From an uncultured Oscillospiraceae bacterium (GTDB lineage Bacteria > Bacillota > Clostridia > Oscillospirales > Oscillospiraceae), in NCBI GenBank assembly GCA_910585815.1, contig CAJUFJ010000034.1, positions 1-36,925 of the forward strand: 36,925 nt of DNA, read 5' to 3'. The position numbers and the translations under genes were made by a program. Below are positions 31,575-36,925 of this stretch, in pieces; within the stretch, counting starts at the first letter, position 1, and every line of letters starts with the position of its first letter. Below the pieces are notes generated by a model that had not been told where the DNA came from, did no database searches, and saw only the letters and a program-made list of their open reading frames with translations.

Positions 31575-32747
31575 ATGACCAGCCAGGAGCGCCGGGAGGC
31601 GCGATACCAACGCCGCAAAGCAAAGCGGCAGGCCAAAAGGGAAGCCAGGTGCGCGGCCCTCGGCCCCATCGACAAGGTGTTTTCCTATCGAAAAATGTTC
31701 TTCTACGGACGCCGCTGCTGCAACGGAGTCCGCTGGAAGCAGTCAACGCAGAATTTTGAATTGCACCTGTTTTCCGGCACCGCCAGACGCCGGAGGGAGG
31801 TGCTGGAGGGCCGCTGGAAGCCCAGGAAATGCACCCATTTTACCCTGCGTGAGCGGGGCAAGGTGCGGCCCATCGACGCGCCCCACATCACGGACCGGCA
31901 GGTACATAAGACGCTCTGCAACGAGGTCTTGGTGCCTCTCTATAATCCCAGCATGATCTATGACAACGGGGCCAGCCAGCGGGACAAGGGCCTGCACTGG
32001 CATTTCCGGCGCATCAAGGACCAGCTGCACTGGCACTTTCGCCGGTGGGGCCGGGAGGGCGCTGTTGGGCTGATAGACCTGAAAGGCTTCTTTCCCAACG
32101 CTCCGCGCTGGAGCATCTACCAGCGGCACCAGCGGCTGATTACTAATCCTGACCTGCGCTGGCTGGCTGATACGGTGGTCCGATACGCCCCCAGCACCGC
32201 GCCGGAGCGTGGGATGCCCCTGGGTGTGGAGCCGTCACAGCAGGAGATGGTAGCCCTGCCCAGCGCAGTGGATAACTGGCTGAAGTGCCAGAAGGGCATC
32301 CATTGCGCCGGGCATTATATGGATGACTATTACATCATCATGCCCGATGTGGAGCAGCTGAAGGCGGTGATCCGGGAGATGGTGCGCCGGTTCGAGACCA
32401 TGGGTATCCGGGTGAACAAGCGCAAGTGCCGGATCATCCCTCTTACAAAGCCCTTCCGCTGGTGTAAGGCCCGGTTCACCCTGACGGAAACCGGGAAGAT
32501 CAAGGTCAACGGAAGCCGGGACGGGATCAAACGGGCGCGGCGCAAGCTGAAGTTGTTTTATCGGGAGTTCAAGGCTGGCAAGCGTCCCCTAAAGGACGTG
32601 GAGCAATACATGAACTGCCAGAGCGCGTATTATAAGAACTTCAACGACCATGGGAGGCTGCTGCGCCTGCAGCGGCTGTATCATGCAATCTTTTTCGGAG
32701 GTAGACAATGTTCAGGATCACAAAAAACGGGGCCAGCGTCGGCATGA
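31575..32747 (+). CDS. DGR reverse transcriptase
   Basis: A 390-residue reverse transcriptase. The catalytic aspartates are Asp168 in GLIDLKGFF (motif A) and the YMDD box at 248-251. The motif GMPLGVEPSQ at 213-222 is the DGR-type form (LGxxxSQ) where most reverse transcriptases have QG; it is linked to low fidelity at template A. The N-terminus is very basic (residues 6-24) and may bind the template RNA. The ATG at 31575 is preferred; GGAGG lies 14 bases before it, somewhat far, so the start is less certain. The C-terminus overlaps the next gene by 40 bases. Confidence 0.94.
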   Translation: MTSQERREARYQRRKAKRQAKREARCAALGPIDKVFSYRKMFFYGRRCCNGVRWKQSTQNFELHLFSGTARRRREVLEGRWKPRKCTHFTLRERGKVRPIDAPHITDRQVHKTLCNEVLVPLYNPSMIYDNGASQRDKGLHWHFRRIKDQLHWHFRRWGREGAVGLIDLKGFFPNAPRWSIYQRHQRLITNPDLRWLADTVVRYAPSTAPERGMPLGVEPSQQEMVALPSAVDNWLKCQKGIHCAGHYMDDYYIIMPDVEQLKAVIREMVRRFETMGIRVNKRKCRIIPLTKPFRWCKARFTLTETGKIKVNGSRDGIKRARRKLKLFYREFKAGKRPLKDVEQYMNCQSAYYKNFNDHGRLLRLQRLYHAIFFGGRQCSGSQKTGPASA

Positions 32748-33325
32748 CCGAGGCCCCGACCTACATCAAACAGCATAGCAATGGCAGCTTTGTCCTTTGC
32801 CCGGAGCCGGAGGCTTCGGGCATTGCCTTTGCCGGTTCGGTCTATCATCTGCTGGGCCGGGAGCCGCTGGAGGGGGCCGAGTCCGTCATGCTGGAGGAGG
32901 TTGACGCTGGCACCGAGATCACCAGGGCTAACGAGACCAACGGCATCGTGTTCGTGACCCTGGCTGAGTCCGGGGGGATCGATGCTACCACGGCAGCGGA
33001 ACACGCCGACCTGTTTGCCGAGTGGGCCTATCCCATCAAGTACAAGGAGGGACAAATCCGCAGGTATGGCGGGGCGCTTTATAAGTGCGTTCAGGAACAT
33101 ACCTCACAGGCCGACTGGACGCCCAACAGCGCCTCCAGCCTGTGGGCGGGTACATCTGACCCCGCCGAGGAGTGGCCCGCCTGGAGCCAGCCTGTGGGGG
33201 CGCACGATGCCTATTCTGCTGGGGCCAAAGTGAGCCACAATGAGAAGCACTGGATCAGCGACCAGGATGGCAATGTGTGGGAACCGGGCGTTTATGGCTG
33301 GACGGAGGCTGTAGATGGAGCATAA
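32708..33325 (+). CDS. Tail-associated carbohydrate-binding protein
   Basis: A 205-residue protein. The C-terminal half has two CBM5/12-like units rich in Trp and Tyr (YKEGQIRRYGGALYKCVQEH to TPNSASSLW, and YSAGAKVSHNEKHWISDQDG to WEPGVYGW). Such domains bind cell-wall or capsule sugars. The N-terminal part (about 100 residues) is of a type seen near tail fibres. It overlaps the reverse transcriptase end. It may be a second, non-varying adsorption protein. Confidence 0.77.
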   Translation: MFRITKNGASVGMTEAPTYIKQHSNGSFVLCPEPEASGIAFAGSVYHLLGREPLEGAESVMLEEVDAGTEITRANETNGIVFVTLAESGGIDATTAAEHADLFAEWAYPIKYKEGQIRRYGGALYKCVQEHTSQADWTPNSASSLWAGTSDPAEEWPAWSQPVGAHDAYSAGAKVSHNEKHWISDQDGNVWEPGVYGWTEAVDGA

Positions 33326-33725
33326 CAGCTATATCGCCAGGAGGCGGGCTAAGTTCTCTGGTATCGGCGGCATCCCGGTAAATATCCCTTATGGGACGGC
33401 TCTGGAGGTCAGGGAAGGTTTTATTCTCTTTGACGGACGGCCTGTGTGCGCGGTCACCAGCCAGAACGCTTACGACTACTTCAGCCAGGATGATGATGGC
33501 TGTGGCCGGGAACGTGGGGCGCTGGTGGCCGCAATTATCTCCTGCCTGGAACGGCGGGATGATGGCTACCAGGCCCGCTGGGATAAGGTGTGGGGCGATC
33601 CCCTGTGCCAGAAATACAGAAGGCCGGAGCATGAGGACTTCTGGCTGTGGAACTATGATTTTTTCAATGCGCCGGTGGTGGACCTCTACCACATCGCCCG
33701 GCTGATCGGGGCGCGGGCGCAGTAA
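33315..33725 (+). CDS. Conserved phage hypothetical protein
   Basis: A 136-residue protein with NAYDYFSQDDDGCGRERGAL, ARWDKVWGDPLCQKYRRPEH and WLWNYDFFNAPVVDLYHIAR. Proteins with this Trp/Tyr-rich pattern occur at the end of tail operons in Clostridial phages with no known role. It overlaps the previous gene by 11 bases. A terminator follows. Confidence 0.68.
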   Translation: MEHNSYIARRRAKFSGIGGIPVNIPYGTALEVREGFILFDGRPVCAVTSQNAYDYFSQDDDGCGRERGALVAAIISCLERRDDGYQARWDKVWGDPLCQKYRRPEHEDFWLWNYDFFNAPVVDLYHIARLIGARAQ

Positions 33726-33735
33726 GTTCAGATAG

Positions 33736-33764
33736 AAAGGCTGCTCACAGAGCGGCCTTTTTAT
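33736..33764 (+). terminator. Terminator after the tail-fibre genes
   Basis: GGCTGCTC (33739-33746) pairs with GAGCGGCC (33750-33757, one T-G pair), loop ACA, followed by TTTTTAT. It ends the adsorption unit before the lysis genes. The 33765-33895 stretch holds no gene I can support. Confidence 0.72.
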
Positions 33765-33895
33765 ATTGCCTTTAAAAGCCGTTTGAAAGGAGGCGGTGGC
33801 CTATGTCCCACTGATGGTTGACGGGTGCTGGAGCGGGGACGGCGCGGCTTCAGCGCAGCCCAGGGAGCGCCGAGAACAACGAAAGGAAGATGCAC

Positions 33896-34309
33896 ATGGA
33901 AATCTATGATATCATCGGTAAGCTGCTGGCCGCCTTTGTGGTGAGCCTGGTTGCCTACCTGGTGCCGAAAGCCAGGGCCTGGTTTGTGGCCAACACTGAC
34001 AAGACCGCCCAAGAGCGGATCAACCAGCTGGTCACCGCTTTCGCCAGGGCAGCGGAGCAGCTGTTCCACGACACGGACCCCTCCGGGGCCAAGCGCCAGC
34101 AGTTTGTCAGGGAACAGCTGTCTGCCTTGGGCATTGAGATCACCGAGGCCGTTATTAACATGATCGAGGGCGCAGTGTGGGAAATCAACACGGAAACCAA
34201 GAAAGCCCAGGTGCAGACCAAGGAGATCGTTTCCGCAAATGTGGACGCCCTGGCAGAGGCGGTGACGCAGGAGGTGCTTGCCCGACTGCCGGGGCAGACA
34301 CATGAATAA
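33896..34309 (+). CDS. Holin (LL-H type)
   Basis: A 137-residue protein with one N-terminal membrane segment (IIGKLLAAFVVSLVAYLVPK, about 5-24) and a long charged helical tail (TAQERINQLVTAFARAAEQL). This is the LL-H/phage_holin_6 type. It makes holes that let the endolysin reach the wall. The ATG at 33896 follows AGGAAG by 6 bases. It overlaps the endolysin gene by 8 bases. Confidence 0.83.
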   Translation: MEIYDIIGKLLAAFVVSLVAYLVPKARAWFVANTDKTAQERINQLVTAFARAAEQLFHDTDPSGAKRQQFVREQLSALGIEITEAVINMIEGAVWEINTETKKAQVQTKEIVSANVDALAEAVTQEVLARLPGQTHE

Positions 34310-35285
34310 ACGGCCTGTTTCCTATCTCCAGACCGACTCCCGGTGGGCCAAGAAGCCCTACCGGGTGCCGGGGGAGAACAGCACCATCGGGGACTCCGGG
34401 TGCGGCCCCACCGCCGCCGCCATGCTGATCGAAACGCTGACCGGCAAGACCTACACCCCGGAGGACGCCTGTGCCTGGTCTGTCGCCCATGGGTATAAGG
34501 CCCTGAAGGCGGGGACCTATTACGCCTACTTCGCGCCGCAGTTTGCAGAGTTTGGCATCAAGTGTTGGCAGCTGTCCTGGACCAACGGCTACCACAACCC
34601 CAAGGCCAAGGTCCACGACCAGGCCCTGGAGTATCTGAAGCAGGGCTACTATCTGATCGCCCTGATGAAGAAAGGCACCTGGACTGGCGGCGGCCACTTC
34701 GTGGTGGTTTGGTGGGCAGATAATAAAATCCGCATCAATGACCCGGCCAGCACCAGGGACAAGCGCCTGAACGGGGACCCGGCAACCTTCCGCAACGAGG
34801 CCGCCTATTATTGGGTGGTGGATGCCAGGGCCTACAACAATGGCGGCGGGGCTTCTCCCGCAGTGCCAGAGTACAGCACTTATACTGTGAAGGCCGGGGA
34901 CAGCCTGTCGGCCATTGGGGCCAAGACGGGGGTGGACTGGAAAACCATCGCCGCCCTGAACGGTATCAGCAGCCCATACACCATCCACCCCGGCCAGGTG
35001 CTGAAGCTGGCCGAGAAGCCCAAGGAGGACGATAACATGGACCAGGATAAGTTCAATAAGATGTTTGAAACGGCGATGCAGCAGTACCGCCAGAGCCTGC
35101 GGGATAACAACTGCGGCGAGTGGAGCCGGGCGGCCCGGCAGTTCGCCGTGGACCAGGGCATTTTCGCCGGGAGCGGCACCATGGCCCCGGATGGCCAGCC
35201 CAACATGATGTGGGAGGACCTTCTGACCCGTGAGCAGTGCGCCCAGGTGCTTTACCGCTTCGCTCAGAAGTTCAACCTGGTATGA
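34302..35285 (+). CDS. Endolysin: C39-like peptidase with LysM domain
   Basis: A 327-residue lysin. The N-terminal papain-like peptidase (C39_2 type) has Cys34 in DSGCGPTAAAML, His132 in GGHFVVV and Asn146/Asp147 in INDP. LysM at about 193-237 (YTVKAGDSLSAIGAKTG to IHPGQVLKL) binds peptidoglycan. The C-terminal 80 residues (WSRAARQFAVDQGIFAG to LTREQCAQVLYRFAQKF) look like an SLH-type unit. No signal peptide is seen, which fits holin-dependent release. Confidence 0.88.
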   Translation: MNKRPVSYLQTDSRWAKKPYRVPGENSTIGDSGCGPTAAAMLIETLTGKTYTPEDACAWSVAHGYKALKAGTYYAYFAPQFAEFGIKCWQLSWTNGYHNPKAKVHDQALEYLKQGYYLIALMKKGTWTGGGHFVVVWWADNKIRINDPASTRDKRLNGDPATFRNEAAYYWVVDARAYNNGGGASPAVPEYSTYTVKAGDSLSAIGAKTGVDWKTIAALNGISSPYTIHPGQVLKLAEKPKEDDNMDQDKFNKMFETAMQQYRQSLRDNNCGEWSRAARQFAVDQGIFAGSGTMAPDGQPNMMWEDLLTREQCAQVLYRFAQKFNLV

Positions 35286-35623
35286 CCATCACCGTAGGCG
35301 GTAAGAGGTCCCGGAGCCGCAAGAAAACCAAGCGGACCGACTACTCCAAGCAGATGATCACCGATATCCGGGCGCTGCTTTGGGTGGTGACGGTGGGTGG
35401 GCTGCTGCTGGCCGCCTACTGCATCCGCACAGGTTACACCGGGGCGCTGCCCTGGTTGAGTGCCATGGTGGGGCTGCCCTGGACCGCTCACGGTGTGGTC
35501 TGCTCTAACTATCTCAGCATGGCCAAGTCTGACCACAGGCGGGGCGGGATCACCTTTGAGAGCGCGAAGGCCAAGGACTTCTCCCAAGTGGCCGAGGAGG
35601 GCGAAAACAGCCCCCCAATTTAA
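35282..35623 (+). CDS. Small membrane protein in the lysis cassette
   Basis: A 113-residue protein with a basic N-terminus (KRSRSRKKTKRTD), two hydrophobic segments (about 29-46 and 51-73) and a charged tail. It overlaps the endolysin gene by 4 bases. It may be a second holin or antiholin; the position supports a lysis role but no family is recognised. Confidence 0.65.
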   Translation: MTITVGGKRSRSRKKTKRTDYSKQMITDIRALLWVVTVGGLLLAAYCIRTGYTGALPWLSAMVGLPWTAHGVVCSNYLSMAKSDHRRGGITFESAKAKDFSQVAEEGENSPPI

Positions 35624-35630
35624 CAACATA

Positions 35631-35653
35631 GGGGTGCGGGTAGGCCGCACCCC
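35631..35653 (+). terminator. Perfect 9-bp hairpin after the lysis genes
   Basis: GGGGTGCGG (35631-35639) pairs with CCGCACCCC (35645-35653), loop GTAGG. There is no strong T-run, so termination would be weak or factor-aided. It separates the lysis genes from the methylase. Confidence 0.5.
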
Positions 35654-35711
35654 TCCTGTGATTTATCCGAGGATAATGCCCCTTTAATCATTATCAGAAA
35701 GGGTAGATCAC

Positions 35712-36470
35712 ATGGAAAGCTGTATTGGATGGATCGGCGGCAAACGGCTGCTGCGGAAAGCCATCCTGGAGCGGTTCCCCACCGATGAAGTGGGGCGCTA
35801 TATCGAGGTGTTTGGCGGGGCCGGATGGGTGTTGTTCGCCAAGGAGAAAAAATCCGGTCAGTTGGAAGTTTATAATGACATCAACGGGGATCTGGTGAAT
35901 CTGTTCCGCTGCGTGAAATATCACTGCGGCGAAGTACAGAAGGAACTGGACTGGCTGCTGACCTCCAGGGAGCAGTTCTTTGACTGCCTGGCACAGCTGG
36001 ACACTCGCGGCCTGACCGACATTCAGCGGGCGGCTCGGTTCTTCTATACGGTTAAAATCAGCTTCGGCTGTGACCAGCGCACCTATGCCACCAGTTCAAA
36101 AACGATTGACACCGCATCAGCGTATCTGGAAAAGATTAAAGAGCGCCTGCGGGGAGTCAACATCGAGCATAAGGACTTTGCTGACCTGATCCGGGTATAT
36201 GACCGCAAGAACGCTCTGTTCTACCTTGACCCGCCCTATGTTGGCACGGAGGGGTATTACGACAGCCCATTTAAGACGGATGACCACCAGCGTTTAAAGG
36301 CCGTTTTGGAGGGCATCAAGGGCCGTTTCATTTTGTCCTATAACGACTGCCCGATGATCCGGGAATTGTATTCCGAGTATCGCATTGAGGGTGTGAGCAG
36401 AAAAACCACGCTGGCAGGCAACGGAGACAATAACCAGCTTTTTGCCGAGGTTATCATCCGCAATTTCTAA
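35712..36470 (+). CDS. DNA adenine methyltransferase (D12/Dam class)
   Basis: A 252-residue N6-adenine methylase. The AdoMet-binding motif is EVFGGAGW at 32-39 and the catalytic motif is DPPY at 173-176, with GWIGGKRLL at the start as usual for the D12 class. It probably protects phage DNA from host restriction, filling the role that Mom modification has at the same right-end place in Mu. AAAGGG precedes the ATG. No partner endonuclease is present. Confidence 0.92.
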   Translation: MESCIGWIGGKRLLRKAILERFPTDEVGRYIEVFGGAGWVLFAKEKKSGQLEVYNDINGDLVNLFRCVKYHCGEVQKELDWLLTSREQFFDCLAQLDTRGLTDIQRAARFFYTVKISFGCDQRTYATSSKTIDTASAYLEKIKERLRGVNIEHKDFADLIRVYDRKNALFYLDPPYVGTEGYYDSPFKTDDHQRLKAVLEGIKGRFILSYNDCPMIRELYSEYRIEGVSRKTTLAGNGDNNQLFAEVIIRNF

Positions 36471-36484
36471 CCGTTTTCGTTGCG

Positions 36485-36503
36485 TTCTCACAAAATAATC
36501 ACA
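36485..36503. repeat. Right copy of the TTCTCACAAAA motif
   Basis: Matches 637-655 at 16 of 19 bases in the same orientation. It overlaps the probable promoter region of the terminal XRE gene. See the left copy. Confidence 0.35.
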
Positions 36504-36518
36504 GATATACACCTTGCT

Positions 36519-36526
36519 GGTAGAAT
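36519..36526 (+). promoter_or_regulatory. Candidate promoter for the right-end XRE gene
   Basis: An extended -10 (TGGTAGAAT, with TAGAAT at 36521-36526) lies 22 bases before the start codon. No clear -35 is seen; TCACAG at 36499-36504 is at the right distance but weak. Confidence 0.35.
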
Positions 36527-36547
36527 GTCCCTAAAGGGGCATTTGTG

Positions 36548-36817
36548 ATGATTAAAAACCATCTATCGCGCATCCTCGGAGAACGCAGGATGAAGCAAGC
36601 AGACCTTGCCAGGATCACGGGCATCAGGCCGACCACAATCAGCGAACTATACAACGAAGTCGCTGAACGTGTCAGCTTCGACCACCTGGATAAGATTTGC
36701 GAAGCCTTAAACTGCACCCTGAACGAACTGCTGGAATACATACCAAACCAGCATCGCCGGACAGGGAAAGACCTGATCCTGGAGGAGCATGGAAACCGCA
36801 AGAAAAAACCACGCTAA
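36548..36817 (+). CDS. Right-end XRE regulator
   Basis: An 89-residue helix-turn-helix protein (LGERRMKQADLARITGIRPT, then DKICEALNCTLNELLEYIP), of the small Cro/C1 type. The ATG at 36548 follows AAAGGGG by 9 bases; a GTG at 36545 is also possible. It is separate from the left-end switch and probably has its own promoter, so it could regulate the methylase or be an accessory gene expressed in the lysogen. Confidence 0.8.
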   Translation: MIKNHLSRILGERRMKQADLARITGIRPTTISELYNEVAERVSFDHLDKICEALNCTLNELLEYIPNQHRRTGKDLILEEHGNRKKKPR

Positions 36818-36822
36818 TCTGG

Positions 36823-36883
36823 GCAAAAGAAAAGGCGTTTAAGAGGTCTTAAAAGGACCGCTTAAACGCTTTTTCTTTTTTGC
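36823..36883. terminator. Large right-end terminator
   Basis: GCGTTTAAG (36835-36843) pairs with CTTAAACGC (36861-36869). The flanking AAAGAAAA and TTTTTCTTT extend the stem to about 20 bp, ending in a T-run on the plus strand and also on the minus strand. It should stop transcription in both directions at the phage border. Confidence 0.8.
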
Positions 36884-36889
36884 AGATTA

Positions 36890-36925
36890 TGTGCAAGGTT
36901 TTCGCAGCTTGTGCGCAAAGCTACA
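36890..36925. repeat. Right terminal repeat / probable transposase end site
   Basis: GTGC-AA occurs twice, at 36891-36896 and 36911-36918, and the last 18 bases mirror the left end (4-23). The window ends on CA, as Mu-family right ends do. Confidence 0.5.

Larger units (their letters stand above)
4..36925. mobile_element. Mu-like transposable prophage with contractile tail and DGR
   Basis: The gene order is repressor, Ner-like regulator, MuA/MuB-type transposition genes, GemA, Mor, terminase, head, contractile tail, lysis and modification genes. This is the order of Mu-type transposable phages. The head and tail genes are of the SPP1/PBSX type found in Firmicutes. Both ends carry a related terminal sequence: TG at 4-5 and CA at 36924-36925, with TGTnnCTTnGCG and ACAAG shared between the left end and the reverse complement of the right end. 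I see no host gene in the window. The exact left base is inferred. Confidence 0.88.

Noticed and set aside
1..36925. tRNA, rRNA, integrase or tyrosine recombinase
   Set aside because: None seen; integration is by the DDE transposase.

Overview
The window is an essentially complete transposable (Mu-like) prophage with a contractile tail, from a GC-rich gut-type Firmicute (probably a Clostridia/Oscillospirales host; this is inference from strong GGAGG ribosome-binding sites, GTG/TTG starts, and PBSX/Xkd-type tail genes joined to Mu-type replication genes). The two ends carry similar inverted termini (TG at base 4, CA at base 36925), so the window is cut almost exactly at the phage ends.

Layout. 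1-720: left end, no genes, with repeated ATACAAG and GTTTAAG motifs. 725-1556: a lysis-lysogeny switch made of a leftward XRE repressor, a rightward small XRE (Ner-like) gene, divergent promoters and repeated operator half-sites. 1644-9489: early/middle operon with MuA-like DDE transposase, MuB-like ATPase, DnaC-like helicase loader, zinc-finger and AbrB-like small proteins, a GemA/gp16 homologue and a Mor-type activator, closed by an intrinsic terminator. 9593-11383: membrane protein, gp26/gp27-like terminase-side genes and a NusG/LoaP-like antiterminator. 11384-11673: structured leader ending in an intrinsic terminator. 11674-20477: terminase, SPP1-type portal, Mu F-like head protein, scaffold, capsid, connectors and sheath. 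20493-28685: tail tube, frameshifted chaperone, tape measure, hub and baseplate. 28703-32747: a complete diversity-generating retroelement (DGR) whose target is a tail-tip/fibre protein. 32708-35623: carbohydrate-binding protein, holin, C39-type endolysin. 35712-36817: DNA adenine methylase and an XRE regulator, then a large terminator and the right end.

Most notable. (1) Four self-cleaving ribozymes sit inside the early operon, each just upstream of a start codon: two type II hammerheads (1564-1624 and 2325-2385) and two twisters (5824-5883 and 7634-7693). Their cores match the known folds, and both the hammerhead and twister pseudoknots show compensatory changes. They would cut the early message into separate gene blocks. 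(2) The DGR is complete: variable repeat (30403-30522), GNRA-loop cruciform, Avd, template repeat (31229-31348) and a YMDD reverse transcriptase. VR and TR differ at 10 sites, 9 of them at TR adenines. (3) A phage NusG/LoaP paralogue lies directly upstream of a leader that ends in a terminator before the late genes, suggesting processive antitermination. (4) The DGR target gene contains 23 bases identical to an Illumina adapter (29102-29124), which is an assembly error.
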